From: Ancylobacter tetraedralis
GTDB taxonomy: Bacteria > Pseudomonadota > Alphaproteobacteria > Rhizobiales > Xanthobacteraceae
Reading direction: 5' to 3'
Assembly: GCF_014195655.1 (NCBI RefSeq)
Contig: NZ_JACICD010000001.1
Location: 472,682 to 536,681 of the forward strand
DNA: 64,000 nt
Under the pieces are notes generated by a model that was not told the DNA's origin, searched no databases, and saw only the letters and a program-made list of their open reading frames with translations. Shown piece after piece: positions 28,552 through 37,899 of this stretch. A program made the position numbers and the translations under genes. The stretch's first letter is position 1; each line of letters starts with the position of its first letter.

Positions 28552-29193
28552 GTGTCGTCCGAATCATCGCCCCCCGCGCCGCCGTCCCCATCCGCCACGC
28601 TGACGCCGGACCCGACCTGGCTCACGGCCCTGGAGACGCGCCGCTCGGTGCCGGCTGCCCGGCTGGGCGCGCCGGGGCCGACGCCCGATGAGCTGGCGCG
28701 GCTCCTCGCCATCGCGGTGCGGGTACCCGATCACGCCGCGCTGTCGCCATGGCGCTTCATCGTGATCGAGGGGGAGGCGCGGGCTGCCCTTGGCGCCCGT
28801 CTGGCGGGGGCCTACCGCACGCGCAATCCCGACATGGCGCCGGACAAGCGCGAGAAATTCGCCGGCATCATGTCGCGCCTGTTTCCCGCGCCGCTCGCCG
28901 TGGTGGTGGTGAGCCGGCCGAACCGGGAGACGATGATCCCGGTCGTCGAGCAGGAGCTTTCCGCCGGCGCCGTGTGCCTCAACCTGCTGCATGGGGCGCA
29001 GGCGCTGGGCTTTTCGGGCATCTGGGTCACCGGCTGGGCTGCCACCGATCCGGAAGCCGTGCGTCTGCTCGGTGCCGGACCCGGCGAGCGGATCGCCGGC
29101 ATTGTTCATCTCGGCACCGCCACCGAGATACCGCCGGACCGGCCGCGCCCCGATATCGGCGCGCTCGCCACGCACTGGACGCCGCCCGCCTGA
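28552..29193 (+). CDS. Nitroreductase family flavoprotein
   Basis: The protein has 213 residues. I take GTG 28552, which has AGGAAGG 7 nt upstream, as start; the longer upstream reading is low-complexity. The FMN-binding fold is shown by LETRRSVPAARLG, VPDHAALSPWRFIVIEG (FMN contacts) and LSAGAVCLNLLHGAQALGFSGIWVTGW. It resembles YdjA-type nitroreductases, which use NAD(P)H to reduce nitro or quinone compounds in vitro; the physiological substrate is unknown. It converges with the MscS gene across a 23-bp gap. The 258 bp upstream show no promoter I would name. Confidence 0.83.
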   Translation: MSSESSPPAPPSPSATLTPDPTWLTALETRRSVPAARLGAPGPTPDELARLLAIAVRVPDHAALSPWRFIVIEGEARAALGARLAGAYRTRNPDMAPDKREKFAGIMSRLFPAPLAVVVVSRPNRETMIPVVEQELSAGAVCLNLLHGAQALGFSGIWVTGWAATDPEAVRLLGAGPGERIAGIVHLGTATEIPPDRPRPDIGALATHWTPPA

Positions 29194-29196
29194 GGG

Positions 29197-29218
29197 GACG
29201 CGCGTGAGGGCGCGCGTC
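29197..29218. terminator. Bidirectional hairpin between convergent nitroreductase and mscS genes
   Basis: GACGCGCG (29197-29204) and CGCGCGTC (29211-29218) form a perfect 8-bp stem with a 6-nt loop, spanning the gap between the two stop codons and reaching into the mscS stop. Its location suits a shared transcription end. No T tract is present. Confidence 0.5.
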
Positions 29219-31526
29219 AGCCCGTCGCGGCGGCCTCGACGGCGGCACGCTGGGCGAGATCGTTGGCGATCTGGGTGCGGGTGATCGCCGCCGCCGCCTG
29301 TTCGGCGCCGGGCGGGCCACCCAGCGCCTGCACCGAGACCATGTTGTTGGCGAACTCGATGCCCTGCTCGGGCAGGATGCGGATCATGCGCTTGACAGCC
29401 TCGCGCTGGATCACCGTCGGGCGGGTCGGCTTCACCGTGAACTTGAAGCGCACGACCAGCGCGTTGTCGGTGATGTCGGCGACGCCCTGCATCTTCAGCG
29501 GCATCAGGAAATCGTCCTTCAGGTCGGGATCCTCGAGCATTTCGAGGCCGATCTTCTTCACCGTCTTGCGCAGCTTTTCGATGTCGGTGTCGCGGGTGAA
29601 GCGCAGGTTGAATTTCAGCGTCGCCCAGTCGCGGCTGAAATTGGTCACCTGGCCGAGCTGGCCGAACGGGATGGTGTGGATCATGCCGTTCTGGTGGCGC
29701 AGCTTCAGCGAGCGCAGCGTGAAGCCTTCCACCGTGCCCTTGGCACGCCCGCAATCGATATATTCGCCGACCCGGAACGCATCGTCGACGAGGTAGAAGA
29801 CACCGGAGACGATGTCCTTCACCAGCGTCTGGCTGCCGAAGGAAATGGCGAGGCCGATGATGGAGGCACCGGCGATGAGCGGCATGATGTCGATGCCGAG
29901 CTGGGACAGCACGGTCAGGCCGGCCATGACGACGATGGCCAGCAGGAGCGTGACGCGCAGCAGCGGCATCAGCGTGCTCATGCGCGAGGCGGGAGCGTCG
30001 CTGTGGGCATCCGGGTCTTCCTGGCCCGGCATGATGATGGCGACTTTCGCGCTGTGCACCGTGGTGAAGTATTCCACGGTCTGCCACGCGCAATAGGCGC
30101 CCAGCAGGATGGCTCCGGCCGGCAGGGCGGCGCCCGCCAGCGCGTTGTAGCGGCTCATTTCCATCATGCCGACGCCGTGCACCGCCCAGATTCGGAACAG
30201 CAGCGACAGCGACAGCAGCAGGATGGCGACGCGCACGCAGCGCATCAGCGCCTCGATGGCGCGCTCGCGCGCCGCCGTCGCCGGCTGCACGTCGGCACGC
30301 ATCAGGCGGCACACCTTGTCCATGAAGGATTCGAGCACGATGAGCGCGATGAGCACGTCCATCGTCATCAGGATCGCCAGGTGGATGCTGCCCACCGAGG
30401 TCAGCGCGCCGTAGATGCGTGCCATGCCGAGCGCGAGAAAGAGGGGAATGGCGACCACCAGCCAGAGCCGCGCGATGGTGCGCACCAGAGGGCCGGGACG
30501 CCCCTGCTGCGACAGCCCGTGGAACCACAGCGCCACCGGCTCGCGCACCGCCGCCGCGGCCGCGACCAGCAGCGAGGTGAGCAGCAGCGTGTTCACCAGC
30601 ACCGCGCAGGCCACCACCAGCGGCGAGGAGTGCATGCCCTCAAGAATACGGCGGATGTCGCCGAGCGTGATCGCCACCGCGATGACCAGCGAAGCCCAGT
30701 GGTAGATCTTGCGCGCGCCCGCCGTGTCGATCCCGGCAAGGCGGGCCTGCGGCAGGTTGGGGCGCAGCGCGATGCGGAAAATGAGAAGGTACAGCCGCCA
30801 GTAGAACACGCTGGTCAGCACCAGGAAGCCGAACTTGTCCTGAGGCTCGCTACCGCTGAACAGCCCGACGACGAAGCCGTGCGTGACGAGCCACATGCCC
30901 GTGAGCACGACCATGTCGAGGCTCACCAGCGCGGCGAGCGCCCAGATCGAGGCGGCACCCTCGACCCGCTGCGCCAGGTAGTGGCGCGCGGGTTTCAACG
31001 CCAGCCGCAGCAGCAATTCGGTGGCAAGCGCCGCCGCGACGCAGCCGAGCAGCAGCAGCAGGAAGCGGTTGGGATCGCGCCCGCTGTTCAGCTCCGGCCC
31101 GAGGATGGTGGGAATGCGCGCGCCCTGCGCGATGAGCGCGGGGAACTGCTCCAGCGCATCGTCGCCGCGTTCGATCACCTCGATCAGCATCTCGCTGAGC
31201 GGTTCCTCATCGGCCATGTCCATCATCGGCGCGCTGGCGGCGGGCGCTGCGGGCGCGGCCTTGCCGGATGCGGATTTCGCGGTTCCCGAGGTTTCGGTGG
31301 CCGCCTTGCCGGCGGCGGCGTGGGCGGGTTCGCCCGGCTGCGCCTGCAGGCGCTCGCTCACCGCCTTGGCGAGCGAATCGACCAGTTGGTCGAACTGCTG
31401 CTGGCTCAGCGGCGCGGGCGGCGGGGCGGCGGACGGCGATGTCTGCGCGAGGACGGGTATCACGCACAGGACGAGAGCGAGGAGCGTGGAAAGAAGATGA
31501 AGCGACAGGCGTGACAGGCAGGTCAT
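29217..31526 (-). CDS. Large MscS-family mechanosensitive channel
   Basis: The protein has 769 residues, starting at ATG 31526 with a good signal peptide (LHLLSTLLALVLCVIPVLAQ), although no strong ribosome site precedes it. A periplasmic Gln/Ala-rich region carries about 200 residues. Roughly ten membrane helices lead to the MscS core: GASIIGLAISFGSQTLVKD (pore helix), then GVFYLVDDAFRVGEYIDCG and TIPFGQLGQVTNFSRDW (beta domain). The C-terminal vestibule ends near residue 769. It is a multi-helix type like MscK/YbdG or YnaI relatives, gating ions under membrane tension. An overlapping upstream extension of the frame is rejected. Confidence 0.87.
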   Translation of the reverse strand: MTCLSRLSLHLLSTLLALVLCVIPVLAQTSPSAAPPPAPLSQQQFDQLVDSLAKAVSERLQAQPGEPAHAAAGKAATETSGTAKSASGKAAPAAPAASAPMMDMADEEPLSEMLIEVIERGDDALEQFPALIAQGARIPTILGPELNSGRDPNRFLLLLLGCVAAALATELLLRLALKPARHYLAQRVEGAASIWALAALVSLDMVVLTGMWLVTHGFVVGLFSGSEPQDKFGFLVLTSVFYWRLYLLIFRIALRPNLPQARLAGIDTAGARKIYHWASLVIAVAITLGDIRRILEGMHSSPLVVACAVLVNTLLLTSLLVAAAAAVREPVALWFHGLSQQGRPGPLVRTIARLWLVVAIPLFLALGMARIYGALTSVGSIHLAILMTMDVLIALIVLESFMDKVCRLMRADVQPATAARERAIEALMRCVRVAILLLSLSLLFRIWAVHGVGMMEMSRYNALAGAALPAGAILLGAYCAWQTVEYFTTVHSAKVAIIMPGQEDPDAHSDAPASRMSTLMPLLRVTLLLAIVVMAGLTVLSQLGIDIMPLIAGASIIGLAISFGSQTLVKDIVSGVFYLVDDAFRVGEYIDCGRAKGTVEGFTLRSLKLRHQNGMIHTIPFGQLGQVTNFSRDWATLKFNLRFTRDTDIEKLRKTVKKIGLEMLEDPDLKDDFLMPLKMQGVADITDNALVVRFKFTVKPTRPTVIQREAVKRMIRILPEQGIEFANNMVSVQALGGPPGAEQAAAAITRTQIANDLAQRAAVEAAATG

Positions 31527-31727
31527 GGATCCGGGCCGAAACGGAAGACCGCCTTGTTGCCTCCGCCGGCTCCAGCGGAAGCCGCATACGGAGCGGGCCC
31601 CGGCCGGAAGTCGTCGCTTCGAGGCGGTCGAGGTCGCCGCGACAGATCCACTATCCGGCGCGCGGGGCGGGCTGTCCATCGGGAAATCGCGGTATCCGGG
31701 GAGCCGCAAGGCACGAGAATGTTCACC

Positions 31728-31749
31728 ACGGCCGCGCTGGCGCGGCCGT
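31728..31749 (-). terminator. Perfect hairpin past glcB
   Basis: ACGGCCGCG (31728-31736), CTGG loop, CGCGGCCGT (31741-31749): a perfect 9-bp stem about 35 bp past the glcB stop at 31783. There is no T tract after it on the minus strand. It is probably the glcB transcript end. The rest of the 256-bp gap to mscS shows nothing else. Confidence 0.5.
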
Positions 31750-31782
31750 TTGACGGTGCTGGCTTCAGGGGCGACGCGCCGC

Positions 31783-33966
31783 TCAGGCGGCCTGTGCCTG
31801 CTTCTGCGCGTCCTTGGCCTCGCGGCGGCGGCGGGTAAGGACGAACTCGGTATAGCCATTGGGCTGCGTGCGGCCCTCGAAGACGAGGTCGCGCGCGGCG
31901 TGGAAGGCGATGCCGTCATAGGCGGGCGCCATCGGCGCATAGAGCGGGTCGCCGGCGTTCTGCCCGTCCACCACCTTGGCCATGCGGCGCAGCGTCTCCT
32001 CGACCTGCTCGCGTGTCACCACGCCGTGCAGCAGCCAGTTGGCGACATGCTGGGAGGAGATGCGCAGCGTGGCGCGGTCTTCCATCAGGCCGACATCGTG
32101 GATATCCGGCACCTTGGAGCAGCCCACGCCCTGGTCGATCCAGCGCACGACATAGCCGAGAATGCCCTGGATATTGTTGTCCAGCTCTTCCTGAACCGCC
32201 GCCGGTTCCCAGTTGCCGCGGTCGACCACGGGGATGGTGAGCAGGTCGCGCTTGGAGGCCGGAGTGCGGGTGCGCAGCTCCGCCTGACGGGCGAATACAT
32301 CGACCTTGTGGTAGTGCAGCGCGTGCAGCGTCGCCGCGGTCGGGGAGGGCACCCAGGCGGTGTTGGCGCCGGCCAGCGGGTGGGCGATCTTCTGCACCAG
32401 CATGTCGGCCATGCGGTCGGGCATCGCCCACATGCCCTTGCCGATCTGGCCATGGCCGTCGAGATGGGCGGCAAGGCCCGCATCGACGTTGGCGTCCTCA
32501 TAGGCCTTGATCCAGGGCTGCGCCTTCATCTCGTTCTTGCGCACCACCGGGCCCGCCTCGATCGAGGTATGGATCTCGTCGCCGGTGCGGTCGAGGAAGC
32601 CGGTATTGATGAACACGACACGCTCGCGCGCGGCGCGGATCGATGCGGCGAGGTTGGCGCTGGTGCGGCGCTCCTCGTCCATGATGCCGATCTTCAGCGT
32701 GTTGGACTCCAGCCCCAGCAGCGTCTCGACGCCGGCGAACAGGTCGACGGCGAACTCGACCTCCTCGGGCCCGTGCATCTTCGGCTTCACGATATAGACC
32801 GATCCGGTGCGGCTGTTACGCCGCGCGCTCGTGCCCTTGAGGTCGTGCAGCGCGATCAGCGTGGTCACGGCCGCGTCGAGCACGGATTCGGGGATCTCAT
32901 GGCCGGCGGCGTCCAGCACGGCATCGGTCATCATGTGCTGGCCGACATTGCGCACCAGCATGAGGCTGCGCCCGTGCAGGGTGAGATCGCTGCCATTGGC
33001 CGCGACATAGGTGCGGTCGCTGGCGAGGCGGCGCTCCACCGTCTCCTTGCCCTTGGCGAAGGCGGCGCTGAGCGTGCCTTTCATCAGGCCGAGCCAGTTG
33101 CGGTAGACCAGAACCTTGTCCTCGGCATCCACGGCGGCGACACTGTCCTCGCAGTCGACGATGGTCGTCACCGCCGCCTCGATGACGATGTCGGCGATGC
33201 CGGCGGGATCGGTCGCGCCGATGCGGTGCGCGCGGTCGATCTCGATGTCGATATGCAGGCCGTGATTGAGGAGCAGCACCGACTGCGGCGCCTGCGCCGC
33301 GCCGCGATAGCCGGCGAACTGCGCGCCGTCCTTCAGCCCGGCGTGGCTTCCGTCCTTCAGCTCGGCCTTCAGCGCGCCCTCCGTGATGCGATAGGCGACG
33401 ACATCGGCATGGCTTGCTCCCGAGAGCGGCACGGATTCGTCGAGGAAGGCTCGGGCGCGCGCGATCACGCGCTCGGCGCGGATCGGGTTGAAACCCTTGG
33501 AACGGCCGGCGCCATGATCCTCGGGCAGCGCGTCGGTGCCGTAGAGCGCGTCATAGAGGCTGCCCCAGCGCGCATTGGCGGCGTTCAGCGCGTAGCGCGC
33601 ATTGGTGACGGGCACCACCAGCTGCGGGCCGGGAATGCGGGCCAGCTCGTCATCCACCTTCTCGGTGACGACCTCGAAGGGCTCGGGCTCGGGCAGCAGA
33701 TAGCCGATCTCGGCGAGGAACACCTCATAGGCGGCGGGATCGACGGGCTTGTTGCGGTGGGCGCGATGCCACGCGTCGATCTGCGCCTGCAATTCGTCGC
33801 GGCGGGCGAGCAGCGCCGCATTGCGCGGGGCGAAGGTCGCCACCAGCCCGGCGAACCCGTTCCAGAAAGAAGCCGCGTCCACGCCCGTTCCCGGGATCGC
33901 CTCATGATTGATGAAGTCGAGAAGGGCAGCGTCAACCTTCAGGCCGGAGACGTCGGTGTGGCTCAT
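31783..33966 (-). CDS. glcB: Malate synthase G
   Basis: The protein has 727 residues, the normal length for isoform G, starting at ATG 33966 with AAGGGG upstream. Landmarks include [38 protein letters not shown] (Mg-binding acidic region), [18 protein letters not shown] and [17 protein letters not shown]. It condenses glyoxylate with acetyl-CoA to malate, the second step of the glyoxylate shunt. It lies directly downstream of isocitrate lyase on the same strand, but 475 bp of repeat-containing DNA separate them, so it probably has its own promoter. An inverted repeat TGTGC-N6-GCACA at 34024-34039 upstream is a candidate control site. Confidence 0.94.
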   Translation of the reverse strand: MSHTDVSGLKVDAALLDFINHEAIPGTGVDAASFWNGFAGLVATFAPRNAALLARRDELQAQIDAWHRAHRNKPVDPAAYEVFLAEIGYLLPEPEPFEVVTEKVDDELARIPGPQLVVPVTNARYALNAANARWGSLYDALYGTDALPEDHGAGRSKGFNPIRAERVIARARAFLDESVPLSGASHADVVAYRITEGALKAELKDGSHAGLKDGAQFAGYRGAAQAPQSVLLLNHGLHIDIEIDRAHRIGATDPAGIADIVIEAAVTTIVDCEDSVAAVDAEDKVLVYRNWLGLMKGTLSAAFAKGKETVERRLASDRTYVAANGSDLTLHGRSLMLVRNVGQHMMTDAVLDAAGHEIPESVLDAAVTTLIALHDLKGTSARRNSRTGSVYIVKPKMHGPEEVEFAVDLFAGVETLLGLESNTLKIGIMDEERRTSANLAASIRAARERVVFINTGFLDRTGDEIHTSIEAGPVVRKNEMKAQPWIKAYEDANVDAGLAAHLDGHGQIGKGMWAMPDRMADMLVQKIAHPLAGANTAWVPSPTAATLHALHYHKVDVFARQAELRTRTPASKRDLLTIPVVDRGNWEPAAVQEELDNNIQGILGYVVRWIDQGVGCSKVPDIHDVGLMEDRATLRISSQHVANWLLHGVVTREQVEETLRRMAKVVDGQNAGDPLYAPMAPAYDGIAFHAARDLVFEGRTQPNGYTEFVLTRRRREAKDAQKQAQAA

Positions 33967-34441
33967 GGCGTTTCCCCTTGTGGGCGATTGGGCGGCCGCG
34001 CCTGGCGCAGAGGCGGGCCAGTTTGTGCTATGCGGCACATAACTGCTGCGACGCAATATCGCACTTAGTCGGAGAGGTGGCCGCCGGCAAGGGCGGACAC
34101 CTGCATTCCCGGCATGGCTGAACTGCAGGAACCTCAACGGGTTGCGTGCGTTGCGGCAGGTCGACAAAATGCCAGGCTTGGCGGCTCGTTTTGCGGGCGC
34201 CATGGTATGATGCGGTGCACCATTTTTCGCGTGAGTCACGCCGTCCGGCGCGGGTTTTCCACCGGCGCCGGATGGCGGACCTGTGCGGCGATGCGACTCG
34301 GTACGCGATGAAAGTGTCATCCCCGGGCGCCGGACAGTGCCGGACCTCACGGCGGGTTCTCCCCGAACCCGCCGGAGGCTCGCTGGGCTTCCGCCCCGGG
34401 ATGACAAGCTGGGTTACGCTCGCGCCGTCAGAACTGCGCGG
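33967..34441. other. Glyoxylate-shunt intergenic region with a palindromic repeat element
   Basis: This 475-bp gap between glcB and aceA contains no convincing gene. The part next to glcB is AT-richer (around 34020-34070) and holds TGTGC-N6-GCACA, a possible operator or promoter zone. The distal half contains the nested palindrome at 34315-34406. The middle (34100-34310) shows nothing I can name. Confidence 0.5.
34315..34406. repeat. Nested palindromic repeat element (REP-like)
   Basis: Outer arms TGTCATCCCCGGGCG (34315-34329) and CGCCCCGGGATGACA (34392-34406) match with one mismatch. Inside, GGCGGGTTC (34351-34359) and GAACCCGCC (34365-34373) form a perfect 9-bp hairpin. The TCATCCCCGGG/CCCGGGATGA outer sequence is a style of intergenic repeat familiar from Hyphomicrobiales genomes. 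It may end or stabilise the aceA mRNA. Confidence 0.75.
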
Positions 34442-34454
34442 TCAGAACTGCGCG
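34427..34454. repeat. 14-bp tandem duplication at the aceA stop
   Basis: GTCAGAACTGCGCG occurs twice with no spacer (34427-34440 and 34441-34454). The second copy contains the final codons and the stop of aceA; the first copy repeats that stop context just outside the gene. It looks like a recent slippage duplication. Confidence 0.75.
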
Positions 34455-35737
34455 GTTTCGGTCGATTCCTTCATCGCCGTGGTCGAGGAGGCGCCTTCGC
34501 TGAGCACGGTGGCGATGGCGTCGAAATAGCCGGTGCCGACCTCGCGCTGGTGGCGGGTGCCGGTGAAGCCCTGGCTCTCGGCCGCGAACTCGGCTTCCTG
34601 CAGCTGCGAATAGGCGGCCATGCCGTCCTCGCGGTAGCGGCGGGCGAGGTCGAAGGTCGTGTAGTTGAGGTTGTGGAAGCCGGCCAGCGTGATGAACTGG
34701 TACTTGTAGCCCATCGCCCCCAGCTCGCGCTGGAAGGTCTTCATCTGGGCACGGTCCATGTGCTTGGCCCAGTTGAACGAGGGCGAGCAGTTATAGGCCA
34801 GCATCTTGCCCGGATGCACCTTGTGCACGCCTTCCGCGAAGCGGCGGGCATCGTCCAGGCTCGGCGTCGAGGTCTCGCACCACAACAGGTCCGCATAGGG
34901 CGCGTAGGCCACGGCGCGGGCGATGCCGGCCTCGAACCCGCCATTGTAGCGGTAGAAGCCCTCCGCCGTGCGCTCGCCGGTGATGAACGGGCGGTCGAGC
35001 TCGTCGATGTCCGAGGTGATCAGCCGCGCCGATTCCGCGTCGGTGCGCGCCATCAGCACGGTGGGCACGCCCATGACGTCGGCGGCGAGGCGGGCCGCGT
35101 TCAGCGTGCGGATGAACTGGCGTGTGGGCACCAGCACCTTGCCGCCGAGATGGCCGCACTTCTTCTCCGAAGCCAGCTGGTCCTCGAAATGCACCGCCGC
35201 CGCGCCGGCCTCGATCAGCGCCTTGGTCAGCTCATAGGCATTGAGCTGGCCGCCGAAGCCGGCTTCGGCATCGGCGATGATCGGCACGAAGAAGTCGAGC
35301 TCGGGGCCGGTGATGCCGTCCGCCTTCTCCATGGTCTGGATCTGGTCGGCGCGGGTGAGCGCCTTGTTGATGCGCTTGACCACGGCCGGGACGCTGTCGA
35401 CCGGATACAGGCTCTGGTCGGGATACATCTCGCCGGAGGAATTGGCGTCCGCCGCCACCTGCCAGCCGGAGAGGTAGATCGCCTCCAGCCCCGCCTTCAC
35501 CTGCTGGATCGCCTGCGCGCCGGTATAGGTGCCGAGCGTGGGCACGAAATCCTGGGTCTGCAGCAGGTCCCACAGGCGGCGGGCGCCGTTGGCGGCGAGC
35601 GTGTGCTCGATGCGCAGCGAGCCGGACAGGCGGGCGACGTCAGCGGGGGAGTAGGTGCGGCGAATGCCGTTCCAGCGGTTCGGTGCCCATTGCGGGGCAA
35701 GGAACGGCGTGGCGGGGGTGCGAAGCTGGTCCAGCAT
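34442..35737 (-). CDS. aceA: Isocitrate lyase
   Basis: The 431-residue protein has the standard ICL sequence, with [17 protein letters not shown] at the start, [20 protein letters not shown] (Mg-binding acids), the catalytic [13 protein letters not shown] loop (Cys194 by count), and [13 protein letters not shown]. It splits isocitrate to succinate and glyoxylate, the first step of the glyoxylate shunt, used on acetate, fatty acids or C2 units. Divergent across a small gene lies an ScfR-like regulator whose relatives control ICL genes. The upstream GAGAAG can serve as ribosome site. Confidence 0.95.
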   Translation of the reverse strand: MLDQLRTPATPFLAPQWAPNRWNGIRRTYSPADVARLSGSLRIEHTLAANGARRLWDLLQTQDFVPTLGTYTGAQAIQQVKAGLEAIYLSGWQVAADANSSGEMYPDQSLYPVDSVPAVVKRINKALTRADQIQTMEKADGITGPELDFFVPIIADAEAGFGGQLNAYELTKALIEAGAAAVHFEDQLASEKKCGHLGGKVLVPTRQFIRTLNAARLAADVMGVPTVLMARTDAESARLITSDIDELDRPFITGERTAEGFYRYNGGFEAGIARAVAYAPYADLLWCETSTPSLDDARRFAEGVHKVHPGKMLAYNCSPSFNWAKHMDRAQMKTFQRELGAMGYKYQFITLAGFHNLNYTTFDLARRYREDGMAAYSQLQEAEFAAESQGFTGTRHQREVGTGYFDAIATVLSEGASSTTAMKESTETAQF

Positions 35738-35874
35738 GGTTCTTCTCGAATTCTGAGGTCGTTGAAGGGATGCGATGGGGCGCGGGAGCCACGCAGGCGG
35801 AGGCTCCCGCGGTCACCGATCCGGCGCGAGGCGCCGCGCGGGCCTCGTCGCGCAGGATCGGGCGAAAGCGCGGC

Positions 35875-36114
35875 CTAGCGGCCACGGCGCGTATAGGTGG
35901 CGGCCACGAGCTGGCGGCCATCGAACAGCGCGAGCAGATCCTGCCCGGCCGGGCCGGCGAGGCGATGGCGGCCGATGCGGTGGACGATGGTGAAGTCCTG
36001 CTCGGCCAGACCCTGCTCGCGAAAGGTCCGGCTGATCTCCTCGGCGCTGCCGCCGACGATGGTAACGAATTCCTCGGGGCCGTTGTGCTGGCTGCCGTCG
36101 TGATGCCGTCTCAT
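35875..36114 (-). CDS. Small protein of unknown function (79 residues) between aceA and its regulator
   Basis: An ATG at 36114 preceded by GGAGGAATTGAC has one of the best ribosome sites in the window. The translation starts MRRHHDGSQHNGPEEFVTIV and continues GGSAEEISRTFREQGLAEQD; the C-terminus (LALFDGRQLVAATYTRRGR) ends basic. No membrane helix or signal is seen. A longer open frame upstream runs antisense into scfR and is rejected. The gene sits directly behind the control region with TGTAAA motifs, so it may be cotranscribed with aceA (start to aceA gap 137 bp). I do not recognise a family. Confidence 0.72.
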   Translation of the reverse strand: MRRHHDGSQHNGPEEFVTIVGGSAEEISRTFREQGLAEQDFTIVHRIGRHRLAGPAGQDLLALFDGRQLVAATYTRRGR

Positions 36115-36133
36115 GTCAATTCCTCCGTTCGAG

Positions 36134-36239
36134 GTGTGATGTAAAGATTTCACACTCGACATGAAGGGGCAATAAATATAGCAGTATGAGCATGTTAAGC
36201 TGATAAGGCTTGTAAAGTTCACAGGCCTGTTTTGTAAAC
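36134..36239. promoter_or_regulatory. Divergent control region with TGTAAA motifs and an inverted repeat
   Basis: Between the small gene and scfR, an AT-rich stretch holds GTGTGA-N10-TCACAC (36134-36155) and three related motifs: TGTAAAG (36140-36146), TTGTAAAG (36210-36217) and TTTGTAAAC (36231-36239). RamB-type regulators are known to bind TTTGCAAA-like sites, so these are plausible operators for autoregulation and control of the aceA-side genes. No binding evidence exists here. Confidence 0.55.
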
Positions 36240-36258
36240 CGAGCAAAGGACCGGGCCC

Positions 36259-37680
36259 ATGCTCGCCACCGAACCGCGCATCGGCAGCCGCGTGCAGCGG
36301 CTGCGCCGCACCAAGCGCATCTCGCAGGCCGACCTCGCCAGCGCTTTGGGCATTTCGGCCAGCTATCTCAATCTCATCGAGCACAACCGTCGGCGTATCA
36401 CCGTGCCATTGCTGATGAAGCTGGCCGGCTATTTCGGCATCGAGCCCGGCGAACTTGTCGAGAATGACGAGCCGCGCCTCGTCGGCGACCTCATGGAGCT
36501 GTTCAGCGACGACGTGTTCGCCGAGAACGCGCTGACCAACCAGGACATTCGCGACCTCGCCGCGTCCAATCCGGCGGTCGGGCGGGCGGTCGTGCGCCTC
36601 TTCGATCAGTTCAAGACCCTGCGCGAGGCGCGCCGCAGCGGGGAGCCCGGCGCGCCGGACGCGGACGAGGTCGGCTATCACCCCGCGACCGATGCGGTCT
36701 CCGATTTCATTCAGGAGAACGCCAACCATTTCCCGACGCTGGAGGCGGCGGCGGAGCGGGTGCGCCGCGACATCGATGTCGCCTCGGATTCCTTCGAATA
36801 CGGGCTGAAGACCTATCTTTCCAACGTGTTCGGGCTGAACTGGCATTCGGCGTCACTGCCCGGCGGCATCGCCCGGCGCTATGACGCCAATGCGCGCGAA
36901 CTGATCACCGCCGAGGTGCTGCCGCCCGAATCCGCCCTGTTCGTGGTGGCGCACCAGCTCGGCCTGCTCGCCGCCTCGCGCGAGATCGACCAGCTGATCG
37001 AGAGCGGCAACCTCGCCGCCGACGCGGCGATCGTGACGCGCAATGCGCTGGCGAGCTATTTTGGCGCCGCGCTGGTGATGCCCTATGAGCCGTTCCTCCG
37101 GGTCTGCCAGGAAACCCGCTACGATATCGAGCGGGTCCAGCGCCGCTTCCGCACCAGCTTCGAGCAGGTGTGCCATCGCATGACCACGCTGCAGCGGCCG
37201 GGCCAGAGCGGCATTCCGCTGCACCTTGTGCGCACCGACATCGCCGGCAACATCTCCAAGCGGTTTTCGCTGTCGGGCATCCACATCTCCCGCCATTCCG
37301 GCGCCTGCCCGCGCTGGAACGTCTACGCGGCCTTCCTGCACCCCGAGCGGATCAATGTGCAGCTCAGCCAGATGCCGGAGGGCCAGCGCTATTTCTGCAT
37401 CGCCAAGTCGATCACCAAGGGCGGCTACCGGCACAACGCGCCGCGCCGGCACCTGTCCATCGGGCTCGGCTGCCACATCAGCCATGCCGGGCAGATGGTC
37501 TATTCCGACGGCATCCACCTCAACGACCCCTCGCAGACGGTGCCGATCGGCGTGGGCTGCCGCATCTGCCCGCGGCTGGACTGCGAGCAGCGCGCGCAGC
37601 CCCCGCTCGATCACCGCTTCACGCTGAACGAGACGGAGAGGGCGGAGAGCTTCTACGCCACCGCACGGCGGGGTGTGTGA
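36259..37680 (+). CDS. ScfR/RamB-type short-chain fatty acyl transcriptional regulator
   Basis: The protein has 473 residues. N-terminal XRE helix-turn-helix: IGSRVQRLRRTKRISQADLA, then SASYLNLIEHNRRRI. The long C-terminal part is the DUF2083-type domain (FSLSGIHISRHSGACPRWNV), ending with conserved cysteines (GVGCRICPRLDCEQRAQPP) typical of the family. The central stretch (DAVSDFIQENANHFPTLEAA) is an IrrE/peptidase-like region without obvious zinc motif. Relatives regulate isocitrate lyase and acyl-CoA use. It is divergent from the aceA side, supporting that role. AAGGA lies ahead of ATG 36259. Confidence 0.87.
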   Translation: MLATEPRIGSRVQRLRRTKRISQADLASALGISASYLNLIEHNRRRITVPLLMKLAGYFGIEPGELVENDEPRLVGDLMELFSDDVFAENALTNQDIRDLAASNPAVGRAVVRLFDQFKTLREARRSGEPGAPDADEVGYHPATDAVSDFIQENANHFPTLEAAAERVRRDIDVASDSFEYGLKTYLSNVFGLNWHSASLPGGIARRYDANARELITAEVLPPESALFVVAHQLGLLAASREIDQLIESGNLAADAAIVTRNALASYFGAALVMPYEPFLRVCQETRYDIERVQRRFRTSFEQVCHRMTTLQRPGQSGIPLHLVRTDIAGNISKRFSLSGIHISRHSGACPRWNVYAAFLHPERINVQLSQMPEGQRYFCIAKSITKGGYRHNAPRRHLSIGLGCHISHAGQMVYSDGIHLNDPSQTVPIGVGCRICPRLDCEQRAQPPLDHRFTLNETERAESFYATARRGV

Positions 37681-37757
37681 AGGCTTTACACGGCCGGCGT
37701 CCGACGCTGTCGGGATCCCGGCCCACGGGGAGATGGCCGAAGGGTCTTGCGCTGGCT

Positions 37758-37795
37758 CCCGGACCAAGGTGCGCTCACCCGCACCTTGGTCCGGG
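37758..37795. terminator. Perfect 16-bp inverted repeat between convergent scfR and amine oxidase genes
   Basis: CCCGGACCAAGGTGCG (37758-37773), a 6-nt loop CTCACC, and CGCACCTTGGTCCGGG (37780-37795) form a perfect 16-bp stem. It lies midway in the 219-bp gap between convergent genes, where a bidirectional transcription end is expected. No T tract follows. It may also be a dispersed palindrome; I see no second copy in the window. Confidence 0.6.
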
Positions 37796-37899
37796 AAGCC
37801 GTGCCCCTCGTGTCATGCACCCGCGACGGCGCAGCCGGAGCGCAGAGCCGGGACCCAGCGCACGAATCCTTCCGCCGCGTCCTCTTGCCCCAGCCGCCC

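Noticed and set aside
31525..34068. 847-codon plus-strand frame opposite glcB
   Set aside because: Antisense shadow of malate synthase G; low-complexity composition and no ribosome site.
36115..36846. Upstream extension of the 79-residue protein
   Set aside because: It lies antisense to scfR and across its promoter; the internal ATG has a strong ribosome site.
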